A stretch of 64,000 nucleotides of DNA from RYN-230 sp963717125 (GTDB lineage: Bacteria > Actinomycetota > Actinomycetes > Streptosporangiales > Streptosporangiaceae), in the NCBI GenBank assembly GCA_963717125.1, contig CAVQVG010000007.1:806001-870000 (forward strand), written 5' to 3'. The notes under the pieces are model-generated. The model ran no database searches. It saw only the letters and a program-made list of their open reading frames with translations, and had not been told where the DNA came from. A program made the position numbers and the translations under genes. This document shows, piece by piece, positions 16,060 through 24,785 of the stretch; within the stretch, counting starts at the first letter, position 1, and the number at the start of each line of letters is the position of its first letter.

Positions 16060-16156
16060 AGCAGCCGAGCCGCGACCCGGACGTCCCGGTGCTCTCATCA
16101 CCCATCGCACCCGTCACTCCCCCGGCGCCAACCCTCGCGCGGTTAGGCTCGCTGGC

Positions 16157-16948
16157 GTGGACGTCACCTCGCTGGGATTCCAGACCGACCTGATGGTCCG
16201 CGGCCTGGAGGGCAGCGAGGTCATCGACCATCCCGACTACGTGACCGTGCGCAGCCCGGCCAACCCGGAGTTCTGGTGGGGCAACTTCCTGCTGCTGCCG
16301 GCCCAGGCGGCGCACAGCGAGGCGAGGCCGTGGCTGTCGCGGTTCCGCGCCGAGTTCCCGGACGCGGGTCATCTGGCGCTCGGCCTGGACGGCCCCGGCG
16401 ACCCGGGGGCGGATCTCCGCAGCTTTGCCGCGGCCGGCCTCGAGCTGAACCGGGAGACCGTGCTGACGGCCGCCGCGCTGCGGGCGCCACCGCGGCCGAA
16501 CCGGGACGCCGTGATCCGGCCGCTGGCCACCGGCCGCGACTGGCAGCAGGCGGTGGAGTTGCAGGTCACCTCCGACGCGGCCGACGGCGGGCCAGCCACC
16601 CGGACGTTCACCGAGGCTAGGTACGCGGCCCGGCGCCGGGCCGCCGGTGCCGGTCACGGGGCCTGGTTCGGCGCGTTCCGCGACGGCGAACTCGTGGCCC
16701 AGCTGGGCATCTTCTCCGCGCAGGGCCCGCTCGCCCGGTACCAGGACGTCGGGACGCACCCTGCCGCCCGGCGCCAGGGCCTGGCCGGGACGCTGGTCTG
16801 GCACGCTGGCCGGTACGCCGTCGATCAGCTCGGCGCCAGCACGCTGGTGATCCTGGCTGACCCCGAGGAGGCGGCCATCCGGGTCTACCGCTCGGTCGGC
16901 TTCGCGGACCGCGAGACGCAGCTCAGCATGCAGCGCGCGCCCAGCTAG
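16157..16948 (+). CDS. GNAT family N-acetyltransferase
   Basis: 263 residues. The N-terminal 110 residues form a degenerate first GNAT-like half (PEFWWGNFLLLP) and the second half has the acetyl-CoA loop: DVGTHPAARRQGLAGTLVWH near 197-216, then ADPEEAAIRVYRSVGF near 235-250. The substrate is unknown. GTG start at 16157; no strong ribosome site. Confidence 0.9.
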   Translation: MDVTSLGFQTDLMVRGLEGSEVIDHPDYVTVRSPANPEFWWGNFLLLPAQAAHSEARPWLSRFRAEFPDAGHLALGLDGPGDPGADLRSFAAAGLELNRETVLTAAALRAPPRPNRDAVIRPLATGRDWQQAVELQVTSDAADGGPATRTFTEARYAARRRAAGAGHGAWFGAFRDGELVAQLGIFSAQGPLARYQDVGTHPAARRQGLAGTLVWHAGRYAVDQLGASTLVILADPEEAAIRVYRSVGFADRETQLSMQRAPS

Positions 16949-17023
16949 CGCCCGCGCCGCGGCTATTGACCCCACGGCCGACGCACTACGATGAAACCAG
17001 CCGATTGGCGGATGGAGTGAGCG

Positions 17024-17338
17024 ATGCAGCCACTGGCGATAGCTGTCCTCGCCGTCACCGTGGTGATGATCCTGGGCGTCGTCACCACCCTGTTCCTGAC
17101 CCGGAACAACGGCGCGACTGGCCGCTTGGCGATCAGCCGCTGGCACCAGCACGGGAGCATCCCGCTGGCCGGGGCGGGCCTGGTGTTCGCCGCGATATCC
17201 CGGGCCAGCGGCCTGGTCCCGGCCACCCAGAACGTCGTCTACGCGGCCGCGACCACGCTGCTCATCGGCGCGCTACTGTGCGCGCTGACCGGCGCGGTCG
17301 CCAGTACCCGGCGGCAGCACGGCGACGACCGCGCCTGA
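17024..17338 (+). CDS. small membrane protein
   Basis: 104 residues with an N-terminal membrane helix (LAIAVLAVTVVMILGVVTTLF), a short amphipathic stretch, and two more helices (IPLAGAGLVFAAI; VVYAAATTLLIGALLCALTG). ATG with GGAGTGAG upstream. It ends 3 bases before the convergent sortase gene. No family assignment. Confidence 0.7.
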   Translation: MQPLAIAVLAVTVVMILGVVTTLFLTRNNGATGRLAISRWHQHGSIPLAGAGLVFAAISRASGLVPATQNVVYAAATTLLIGALLCALTGAVASTRRQHGDDRA

Positions 17339-17341
17339 GGC

Positions 17342-18079
17342 TCAATGCCGCCGGTGGCCGTGCCGCCGGACCGAGGTGAGCGACGCGAATACCACCGTGG
17401 AACTCAGATAATGGTGAGTCGCATAATCGAACGCGCCGCCGCATGTTATCAGGTGTAGCGCCGCATAGTTGCTCGCGCCGTAAATGACTTTAGCCGGGAA
17501 CCTGGATTTGAGGTACTGGCGGACGCCGGTCACCCGGAAAATAGCGGTAACCCCGTCGGCCAGCCGCACCACGACCCGGTCGCCTGGGCGCAGCGCGCCG
17601 AGCCGGAAGAAGATGGCCGGGCCCTGGTAGGAGTCAACGTGGCCTTCGATGACCGAGGTCCCGATCTGTCCCGGTGTCGGGGAGTACTTGTACCACGCGG
17701 CCCGGCTGACCGGCGCCGTCAGCGACGGCACCGTGATCGTGCCGTTGGCATTCTTGCCCAGGTGGAGCAGCGTCGAGTCCACGCCAATAGCCGGGATCGC
17801 CACGGACACCGGCGGGGACCGCCGCAGCCATGGCCCACGGGCCTGCGGGCCGACGTCGCCCGCGGCCGACGCGGCGGGCTGCGGGGCATGCTGCTGGGCA
17901 CCAATCGCGACGACGACCGCGATGCATCCGGCCAGGATGAACACGACGCCGCCCAGGCCGGCCAGCCGGGCCAGGATGCTGCCCGGCGGCCTGGCGTCCA
18001 CCAGCGGGGCGTACCGGCTCTGTGGCCACGACTTGACCACTTGGAACCCGGCTACCCGCCGCCATCCGGGCTGCGCCAA
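17342..18079 (-). CDS. class F sortase
   Basis: 245 residues. One membrane helix at about 38-61, extracellular C-terminal sortase domain. Catalytic His147 lies in IEGHVDS and Cys213 in LITCGGAFD. At the place where an active-site arginine would be expected about 12 residues after the cysteine, the sequence is HHYLSSTVV, so the arginine is not obvious. TTG start with GCGAGG close upstream. Divergent from the PATGGG surface-protein gene, its probable substrate. Confidence 0.92.
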   Translation of the reverse strand: MAQPGWRRVAGFQVVKSWPQSRYAPLVDARPPGSILARLAGLGGVVFILAGCIAVVVAIGAQQHAPQPAASAAGDVGPQARGPWLRRSPPVSVAIPAIGVDSTLLHLGKNANGTITVPSLTAPVSRAAWYKYSPTPGQIGTSVIEGHVDSYQGPAIFFRLGALRPGDRVVVRLADGVTAIFRVTGVRQYLKSRFPAKVIYGASNYAALHLITCGGAFDYATHHYLSSTVVFASLTSVRRHGHRRH

Positions 18080-18328
18080 TGCCTCGCCCCTCGCCGCGTG
18101 TCTTCCCTATGCCGTTCTAATCGCGTAGCCTAATATTTCAGTGGTGAAGACGCCATTGCACGCCTGTGTACCGCATGGGCTACACCTTTTATTGCGGCCA
18201 GCGCTTTCGGGGACCTGCCTTCAGCCGACCTGGGCAGCGACCGGCCGCAGGGCGATTTGTTACCGATGCCGGTTTTCGGGCGGGGACCGGGACGGGGCCG
18301 CCAGCCGCCGGGCGCATGAGGAGGTCTC

Positions 18329-18817
18329 ATGAAGCCGAGCACAGTCGTGGCGGCGGCCGGGCGCAACGCGAGACTGGCCGCCGTCGGCGGTGTCGCCGCC
18401 ATAGTCGTTTCCGTGTCGGTATCGGCCTGTTCCACCGGCCGCTCACCCTCGGGGTCGCCGACGTTCTCCCCGGGCGGCACTGCCTCACCCACCGGAACCG
18501 TCACGCCGTCCAGCACGGTGACGCCCACCAGCACGGTGACGCCCACCGGCACGGTGACGCCTACCACGCCAGCACCGAGTGACACGGCCACGCACACCCA
18601 CTCGGCCAGCCCGTCCCCGTCGGCGTCCCCGTCGCTGACGCCCAGCCCGACCCCGAGCTCGACACCCAGCCCGATCCCCACCGTGGCCCCGGCCACCGGT
18701 GGCGGCGGCACGGCCGGGTTCCAGGACGCGCTGCTGCTGACCCTGGGCGCGGCGGCGATCCTGGCCGGCGGGGGCAGCCTCGCCTACCGCAGAAGGGTGA
18801 TCAGGAACCGTCAGTAG
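18329..18817 (+). CDS. surface protein with sorting-like C-terminus
   Basis: 162 residues. Signal-like N-terminus ending VVSVSVSACS, possibly a lipobox, then a long Ser/Thr/Pro linker with VTPTSTVTPTGTVTPT repeats, then APATGGGGTAG at about 121-131, a hydrophobic helix and the basic tail YRRRVIRNR. This is the layout of a sortase substrate, with PATGGG in place of LPxTG. ATG with GAGGAGG 7 bases upstream. It diverges from the sortase gene. Confidence 0.82.
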   Translation: MKPSTVVAAAGRNARLAAVGGVAAIVVSVSVSACSTGRSPSGSPTFSPGGTASPTGTVTPSSTVTPTSTVTPTGTVTPTTPAPSDTATHTHSASPSPSASPSLTPSPTPSSTPSPIPTVAPATGGGGTAGFQDALLLTLGAAAILAGGGSLAYRRRVIRNRQ

Positions 18818-18887
18818 CACCGGGCAACTCCGGGACGAAGGCGGCGGCGGTGGCGGCAGCCGGCGTTAGGCATGCGAAACTGCACGA

Positions 18888-19814
18888 ATGGATGACGTCG
18901 CCGCCCGGACGGAGGGCCGGGCCGGGGCCAATGGAATCGAGCTGGCCTACGAAACCTTCGGCCACGCGGGAGACCCGGCCGTCGTGCTGGTGATGGGCTG
19001 GGCGACGCAGATGATCGCCTGGCCGGACGAGATGTGCGCGGCGCTGGCCGGGCGCGGCCACTTCGTGGTCCGGTTCGACAACCGCGACTCGGGCGGGTCA
19101 ACCCACCTGGCGCACGTCCCGCCGCCGCCGCTCAGCCAGGTCCTCACCCGTCGCCGGCCGGCGACGTACGCGATCAGCGACATGGCGGACGACGTGGCCG
19201 GGCTGCTGGACGGGCTGGATCTGCCCAGCGTGCATCTGGTCGGCGCGTCGATGGGCGGGTTCATCGCGCAGACCGTGGCGCTGCGCCACCCCGGCCGGGT
19301 CCGCTCGCTCACCCTGATGATGACCTCGACCGGGTCGCTGCGCGTCGGGCTGGCCAAGCCGCGGGTGTACGCCCGGCTGCTGCGCCGCGAGGTGATCTCG
19401 GGGCGGGACGCCGCCGTCGCGTCGGCCGTCGAGACGTTCCGGGTGATCGGCTCGCGCGGCTACCCGTTCGACGAGGCACACGTGCGGGAGGTGGCCGGCC
19501 GGAGCTGGGATCGGGGCTTCGACCCGGCCGGCTCGCTGCGCCAGCTCGAGGCGACCGTCACCCAGCCGAACCGCACCGCGGCGCTGCGCCAGATCACCGT
19601 GCCCACCGTGGTCATCCACGGGCTGGACGACCCGCTGGTCGGGCCGAGTGGCGGCCTGGCCATCGCCCGGGCCATCCCGGGCTGCCGCTTCGTCGGCTAC
19701 CCGGGGATGGGTCACGACCTGCCCAGGCCGCTGTGGCCCGAGTTCGTCGAGCAGATCGCGGCGCTGGCCGCCCGGGGCGAGCGGGACCCGCGGCCGGGGC
19801 CAGTCAGCGGCTGA
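18888..19814 (+). CDS. alpha/beta hydrolase
   Basis: 308 residues. The nucleophile elbow is GASMGG (Ser near residue 120), the acid is in HGLDDPLVG and the histidine in GMGHDLP near 284. VLVMGWATQMIAWPD marks the oxyanion region. This is close to actinomycete esterase/aclacinomycin methylesterase-like proteins, but the substrate is not predictable. ATG at 18888. Confidence 0.92.
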   Translation: MDDVAARTEGRAGANGIELAYETFGHAGDPAVVLVMGWATQMIAWPDEMCAALAGRGHFVVRFDNRDSGGSTHLAHVPPPPLSQVLTRRRPATYAISDMADDVAGLLDGLDLPSVHLVGASMGGFIAQTVALRHPGRVRSLTLMMTSTGSLRVGLAKPRVYARLLRREVISGRDAAVASAVETFRVIGSRGYPFDEAHVREVAGRSWDRGFDPAGSLRQLEATVTQPNRTAALRQITVPTVVIHGLDDPLVGPSGGLAIARAIPGCRFVGYPGMGHDLPRPLWPEFVEQIAALAARGERDPRPGPVSG

Positions 19815-19856
19815 GGCTCAGCGGCTGCGGCTCAGCGGCTGCGGCTCAGCGGGTGA
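19801..19856. repeat. 14-base tandem repeat, about four copies, over two stop codons
   Basis: Unit GGCTCAGCGGCTGC, two perfect copies (19815-19842) flanked by two imperfect ones. It contains the hydrolase stop (19812-19814) and the alkA-like stop on the other strand (19846-19848), filling the gap between convergent genes. Confidence 0.7.
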
Positions 19857-20514
19857 GCGCGCTGTCCGCCGTGCCCGCGTAGAGTTCCGCGGCCCGCCAG
19901 CAGTACCAGGTCAGCACCGAGCGGTAGGGCCGGTAGGGGTCGCCGAGCGGGTCGAGTTGCTTCGCCGTGGGGGTCGGTATCCCCCAGGCCAGCCCGTAGC
20001 CCTTGCGCACCCCGAGATCACCGGTCGGCCACACATCCAGCCGTTGCAGCTGGAACATGAGGAACATTTCCGCGGTCCACTTCCCGATGCCGCGGACCGT
20101 GGACAGCCGGGCCACCACCTCGTCGTCGCTTTCCGTCCATACCTGGTCCGGGTTGAGCACGACCGTGCCGTCCAGCACCTTGCTGGCCAGATCGTGCAGC
20201 GAGGCGGTCTTGGCGGCGGACAGGCCGACCGAGCGCATCGTCTCCGGCGACAGCGACAGCAGCCCTTCCGCGGTGACCTCACCACCGAGCGCGGCGAGCA
20301 GGCGGCCGTGGATGGCGGCCGCCGCCGGGCCCGCCAGTTGCTGGTAGACGATGGCGCGGACCAGCGAAGCCAGATGCGACTCGGTGGGCGGCCGCAGCTG
20401 GATCGGGCCAGCCTCGGCGATCAGCCGGCGCAGCACCGGATCGCGCTCGGCCAGGATGGCAGCGGCGTCCGCATGGCCGACGGCCCCGGGGCTGGCTGCT
20501 GGCTGCCCTGGCAT
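19846..20514 (-). CDS. DNA-3-methyladenine glycosylase II (AlkA-like)
   Basis: 222 residues, HhH-GPD superfamily. The hairpin STVRGIGKWTAEMFLMF near 138-154 is the helix-hairpin-helix, and the catalytic aspartate is in WPTGDLGVRKGY near 168. It removes alkylated purines by base excision. It lacks the N-terminal TBP-like domain of E. coli AlkA, as is normal for short bacterial forms. ATG start. Confidence 0.93.
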   Translation of the reverse strand: MPGQPAASPGAVGHADAAAILAERDPVLRRLIAEAGPIQLRPPTESHLASLVRAIVYQQLAGPAAAAIHGRLLAALGGEVTAEGLLSLSPETMRSVGLSAAKTASLHDLASKVLDGTVVLNPDQVWTESDDEVVARLSTVRGIGKWTAEMFLMFQLQRLDVWPTGDLGVRKGYGLAWGIPTPTAKQLDPLGDPYRPYRSVLTWYCWRAAELYAGTADSALTR

Positions 20515-20577
20515 GAGCCAAGTCTGCCACGACCTGCGCGAAGGCTAACTGTCGGCACCGGCTCGTACGCTGCGGCC

Positions 20578-20886
20578 ATGGCGCATTTCGCGGTGACCAT
20601 GGTGCACGGGCCGGGCTGGGACCCCGGTCGCGGGATCCGGGAACAGGACGCCTGGGACGAGCACGCGGCGTTCATGGACCGGCTGGTCGACGACGGTTTC
20701 GTCATCCTCGGCGGCCCGGTGGGCGACGGGCAGCACGTGCTGCTCGCCATCGAGGCGGCCGGCGGGCCCGCCATCCGGGCCCGGCTGACCGCCGATCCCT
20801 GGGTGGCCAAGAGACTGCTCCAGATTGGGGCGGTCGAGCCGTGGGCGCTCTGGCTGGACGGACGGCAGCTGGGTGCGGCCCGGTGA
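20578..20886 (+). CDS. YciI-like protein
   Basis: 102 residues from ATG 20578. HAAFMDRLVDDGFVILGGPV near 28-47 is the family core helix and strand with the conserved histidine at the start. No ECF sigma gene is adjacent, unlike the other YciI gene in this window. Ends 9 bases from the convergent MBL gene. Confidence 0.88.
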   Translation: MAHFAVTMVHGPGWDPGRGIREQDAWDEHAAFMDRLVDDGFVILGGPVGDGQHVLLAIEAAGGPAIRARLTADPWVAKRLLQIGAVEPWALWLDGRQLGAAR

Positions 20887-20895
20887 CCCCGGCGG

Positions 20896-21840
20896 TCAGG
20901 CCAGGCAGGTGAGCGGCGCCCCGCCGTTGTAGCTGACCATGTCGCCCAGCGCGGCGGCGATGTCGATGGCGGCGCCGCGCGGGGTGCCGCCGAGTTCGGC
21001 GCAGGCGCGGTGCAGGTTGCCGACGATCCGCTCGGCGTCGGCCCAGCCCGCGAACCGGCCCAGGTCGGTGTCCCGGGCCGCGTCCAGCGGGGACACCCCC
21101 GCGGCCCGGGCCTGGGCCGCCACGTCGAGCACGAACCTGAGGTAGTCGAGCGTGGCGTCGATGGGCCCGGAGTCGTGGAACACCGGGCCGTGACCGGGCA
21201 CGATGGTCTGCGCGCCCAGCGGCCGCAGCACCTGCTCCAGCACCTCGACGGCACCGGCCACCGAGCCCATGAGCAGGAACGGCGTGCCGCCGTTGAAGAT
21301 CAGGTCGCCGCAGAACAGCACGGACCGCTCCGGGATCCAGACGATCGAGTCATTGGTGGTGTGCGCCGCCGTGCCCACGTGCCGGACCCCCGCGCGCAGG
21401 TCGCCGGCGTGCACGGCTATCTGGTCGGTGAACGTCACGAACGGCGGGTCGAGGCTGAGATCACCCCAGTCGGGGCAGGCCCAGAACGGCAGCTCGCGCG
21501 GCGGGCCGAACGCGATAGCCTCCTCCCGCGCTCGTTCCTGGGCCACGATGGCCGCGCCCGGGAACAGGCAGTTGCCGAACGTGTGATCGCCGTGGTGATG
21601 CGTGTTCAGCACGGTGCGCACCGGCGCCGGGGTGACGGCCGCGATGGCGGCCTGGTAGGCCCGGGTCCGGCGCTCGGTGGAGCAGGAATCGATGCTGATC
21701 ACGCCCTGCGGGCCGACCAGGAACCCGGTGTTGTTGATCCACCAGGTGCCATCCGGCTGTACGTAGGCGTACACCCCGGCCGACACCTCCTGCACCTCCG
21801 GCCGGCCCGGGACCGTGATGTCGCTGCCCAGGCTGCTCAT
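20896..21840 (-). CDS. MBL-fold metallohydrolase
   Basis: 314 residues from ATG 21840 (MSSLGSDITVPG). Zinc ligands: NTHHHGDH near 95-102, the next histidine in GTAAHTTND, the aspartate in FCGDLIF and the last histidine in VPGHGPV. The C-terminal 70 residues form a helical extension. Substrate unknown. I prefer this start to the upstream frame, which only translates a hexanucleotide repeat as HRHRHR. Confidence 0.92.
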   Translation of the reverse strand: MSSLGSDITVPGRPEVQEVSAGVYAYVQPDGTWWINNTGFLVGPQGVISIDSCSTERRTRAYQAAIAAVTPAPVRTVLNTHHHGDHTFGNCLFPGAAIVAQERAREEAIAFGPPRELPFWACPDWGDLSLDPPFVTFTDQIAVHAGDLRAGVRHVGTAAHTTNDSIVWIPERSVLFCGDLIFNGGTPFLLMGSVAGAVEVLEQVLRPLGAQTIVPGHGPVFHDSGPIDATLDYLRFVLDVAAQARAAGVSPLDAARDTDLGRFAGWADAERIVGNLHRACAELGGTPRGAAIDIAAALGDMVSYNGGAPLTCLA

Positions 21841-21863
21841 CCGGACTCCTCCCACCCACGCAC

Positions 21864-21917
21864 GCCGGTGCCGGTGCCGGTGCCGGTGCCGGTGCCGGTG
21901 CCGGTGCCGGTGCCGGT
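21864..21917. repeat. hexanucleotide repeat (GCCGGT)9
   Basis: Nine perfect copies of GCCGGT, 24-77 bases upstream of the MBL start codon, within the likely promoter or leader of that gene. Such an array can change length by slippage and so alter promoter spacing. Confidence 0.95.
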
Positions 21918-22087
21918 CCAGCATGGCACGCCACGGCGTCCTGGCGCGGCACGCATTAGCGCGGTGCGAAATGCCGCACCGGCGGGGCAGAATGAACCGC
22001 GCTGATGGCGTACCGCCACGCGGTGCCCGGCACGGTGCATGAGGTGTGCGGTGGACAGGAGGGGACCGCAGGTCTGAGGATCACCGC

Positions 22088-22726
22088 ATGCAACGAGAGG
22101 CCATGACCGAGAACCTGGCCCGCTTCCAGCGCGTTGCCGCCAGCTCAGCCGGCCTCGCGGCTGGCCCGGCAGAGCTGCCAGCCAGCCCGGCCGGGCTCAC
22201 AGCGGCGGCGGTCGCCGTGTGCGTGGTGTTCCAGCACGGCACGCCGGCCCTGCTGATCACCCGGCGCGCCGACACCCTGCGCAGCCACGCCGGGCAGTGG
22301 GCGCTGCCCGGTGGGCGGCAAGAGCCGGGCGAATCGGCCGAAGACGCGGCGCGCCGGGAACTGCACGAGGAGACGGGAGTATCGGTCGGGGCTGGGGACG
22401 TCCTCGGGCTGCTGGACGACTACGTCACCCGGTCCGGTTACCTGATCACTCCCGTGGTGGTCTGGGGCGGCCCGGCCGATCAGGCCATGCACGGCCCAGA
22501 AACCGAGGTGGCCGGGGTCCACGTGATCCCGCTGGCCGATTTCGACGTCGCGCCCCGGCTGGTGCGCATCCCGGAGTCAACCGCGCCGGTCATCCAGTTG
22601 CCGCTGCTCGGCCAGTACCTGCACGCGCCGGCGGCCGCCATCATCTACCAGTTCTGCCAGGTCGCGCTGCACGGGAACATGATCAGGGTGGCGCACTTCG
22701 AGCAGCCCGTATTCGCCTGGAAGTAG
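22088..22726 (+). CDS. Nudix hydrolase, CoA-pyrophosphatase-like
   Basis: 212 residues from ATG 22088; ATG 22103 is an alternative. The Nudix box begins GGRQEPGESAEDAARREL and continues HEETGV, near residues 81-104, with all glutamates present. ALLITRRADTLRSHAGQWAL just before it is typical of the NudL/CoA-pyrophosphatase branch. The long variable N-terminus and the C-terminal YQFCQVALHGNM are not assigned. Confidence 0.92.
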   Translation: MQREAMTENLARFQRVAASSAGLAAGPAELPASPAGLTAAAVAVCVVFQHGTPALLITRRADTLRSHAGQWALPGGRQEPGESAEDAARRELHEETGVSVGAGDVLGLLDDYVTRSGYLITPVVVWGGPADQAMHGPETEVAGVHVIPLADFDVAPRLVRIPESTAPVIQLPLLGQYLHAPAAAIIYQFCQVALHGNMIRVAHFEQPVFAWK

Positions 22727-22841
22727 GCCTCGCGGGCGCGGTCTAGCCGCCGCAGTGGCAACATCTGCCTCTCCGGCCGAAAACGCAACCCGGCCCGCAC
22801 GTCCCTGGGAAACTCGTGGCGATCACGCGGGAGGTGCCCGG

Positions 22842-24677
22842 ATGACGGATCGGCGCACGACGGCCGCTGCTGCGGCGGCGGCCGCTGTTGCCGTGGCGGC
22901 GGCTGGCCGGGCCCTGCTCACCCGCGCCCAGAACACGCTGCGCAGCATCGCCGCCATCGTCCGCCGCGCCCGCCCGGCTGTGCGCTGGCGCAAGCCGCTC
23001 GCCGCGGCGACCATGGCCTGGCAGACGATCGCCACCAGGACGCTCCCAGCCGCCCGCGCCCGGACGGCCACGACCTGGCACAAGATCATCACCACCGCGG
23101 CGAAAGCCCCCCGCGGCTGGCCCGCGGCCCGCCGCACCTCGCCCGCCGCCCGCCGCACCTCGCCCGCCGCCTCCGGCACCTGGCCCGCCGCCTCCGGCAC
23201 CTGGCCGGCCGCCTCCCGCGGCAAGATCCTCGTGGCCGCGGGCGTCACGGGCTGCGCCCTGCTCACCGTGCTCGCCACGGCTGGCGACAGCGGCACGGTG
23301 GCCGCGGCCGCGCCCGGACCGGCCGACGCCCCCGGACCGGCCCAGCCCCGCCCGGGCGGCGCCCCGCACCCGGCCCCGGCCAGCCCGTCCGGCGCCACCG
23401 GCACAACCGGTGTTGCCCCCGATCCCGGCCACCTCGCAGCGCCGACGTCGGCGTGGTGCGTACGGGCGTTCGGCATCAATTGCTATTCGCCACGGCAACT
23501 GCAGCAGGCCTACGACCTGCCGCCGCTGTACGCGCGGGGGCTGGACGGCCAGGGCCGCACGATCGTCATCGTGGACGCTTACGGGTCCCCCACCATCCGG
23601 CACGACCTGCGCGTCTTCGACGCGGGCAGCGGCCTGCCCGGGCCGCCGTCGCTGCGCATCATCCAGCCCGTCGGCCGGGTGCCCCGCTACGACCCGGACG
23701 ACCCGGACGTGGTCTCCGCGGCCGCGGAGACCACCACCGACGTGGAAGCGGCGCACGCGATCGCGCCCGGGGCCAGCATCCTGCTGGTCGAGACCCCGGC
23801 CGACGAGACGCTCACCGGCGGCGGCTTCGCCCAGTTCATGGCGGCCGAGAACTACGTGGTCGCGCACGGCCTGGGCGATGTGATCAGCCAGAGCTTCGGC
23901 CTGCCCGAGCAGAACTTCGGCAGCCAGGCCACCATCCGCCGCCTCCGCTACGCGTTCCAGAACGCCTACCGGCACCGTGTCACGGTGCTGGCCGCGGCCA
24001 ACGACTTCGGGGTGACCGGCCCGAACCGGATGGGCGGCGGGTTCCGCACAGAGCCGGTCGTCAACTGGCCGGCGTCGGACCCGCTGGTCACCGGGGTCGG
24101 CGGAACCCGGCTGCAGCTCACCGCCACGGGCCGCCGGACCGCCCCCGACTCGGCCTGGAACGAGGACGGCGACGCCGTGGTGGCCAGGTACGCGGGCGCG
24201 CTGCCCTGGGCCGGCAGCGGCGGCCGGTCCGCGGTATTCACCCGCCCGGCGTACCAGGACCCGGTGCGCGCGGTGACCGGCAGCCGCCGCGGCGTCCCGG
24301 ACGTGGCGCTCAGCGCGTCGTTCCGCGGCGGGTTCCTCAGCTACGGGTCGTTCACCGGCCGCGGGGCGTGGAAACCGGCCGCCGGGACCAGCGTGGCCAC
24401 CCCGCTGCTGGCCGGCCTGGTCGCCATCGCCGACCAGGACGCGCACACCCGGCTCGGCCTGATCAACCCGGCGCTGTACCGGCTGGACCAGGCCCGCGCG
24501 CCCGGCATCGTCCCGGTCACCCGGGGCAGCAACACGGTCACCATCAGCGCCGGCGGCAAGACCGTCACGGTCCACGGCTACCCGGCCCGCGCCGGGTACA
24601 GCCTGGTCACCGGGGTCGGCACCATCGATGCGGCCCGCTTCGTCCCCGAACTGGCCGCTGCGGCCACGAAACCCTAA
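22842..24677 (+). CDS. S53 (sedolisin-like) serine peptidase, membrane-linked
   Basis: 611 residues from ATG 22842 (GGGAGGT 7 bases upstream). The catalytic set is complete: Glu296 and Asp300 in ETTTD, Asp388 in AANDFG, Ser517 in GTSVATP. Residues 1-126 are an unusual alanine-rich basic region with RRTSPAA and SGTWPAA repeats, followed by one hydrophobic helix at about 128-147 and a Pro/Ala linker to 200. The usual pro-kumamolisin propeptide is not recognisable. Probably an N-in membrane-anchored or signal-anchored extracellular acid peptidase. Confidence 0.9.
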   Translation: MTDRRTTAAAAAAAAVAVAAAGRALLTRAQNTLRSIAAIVRRARPAVRWRKPLAAATMAWQTIATRTLPAARARTATTWHKIITTAAKAPRGWPAARRTSPAARRTSPAASGTWPAASGTWPAASRGKILVAAGVTGCALLTVLATAGDSGTVAAAAPGPADAPGPAQPRPGGAPHPAPASPSGATGTTGVAPDPGHLAAPTSAWCVRAFGINCYSPRQLQQAYDLPPLYARGLDGQGRTIVIVDAYGSPTIRHDLRVFDAGSGLPGPPSLRIIQPVGRVPRYDPDDPDVVSAAAETTTDVEAAHAIAPGASILLVETPADETLTGGGFAQFMAAENYVVAHGLGDVISQSFGLPEQNFGSQATIRRLRYAFQNAYRHRVTVLAAANDFGVTGPNRMGGGFRTEPVVNWPASDPLVTGVGGTRLQLTATGRRTAPDSAWNEDGDAVVARYAGALPWAGSGGRSAVFTRPAYQDPVRAVTGSRRGVPDVALSASFRGGFLSYGSFTGRGAWKPAAGTSVATPLLAGLVAIADQDAHTRLGLINPALYRLDQARAPGIVPVTRGSNTVTISAGGKTVTVHGYPARAGYSLVTGVGTIDAARFVPELAAAATKP

Positions 24678-24785
24678 GCTGCCGAACGCCCCTGCCCCCC
24701 ACTGGCTCTCCGCCGCGCCCCGGACTTTGACGCCGGCCCTGGACTCCGCGACGCCAGCCACCCGGCCATTCTCTAGAGTGAGCTG

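Noticed and set aside
3691..17000. Integrated plasmid or prophage at tRNA-Arg
   Set aside because: No integrase, replication, structural or transfer gene and no repeat of the tRNA end was found.
21841..21924. N-terminal HRHRHR extension of the MBL protein
   Set aside because: Produced by reading the (GCCGGT)9 array; the ATG at 21840 is the natural start.
23131..23225. Direct repeats in the S53 gene considered as a mobile element scar
   Set aside because: They are in frame and encode RRTSPAA and SGTWPAA repeats within a low-complexity region.
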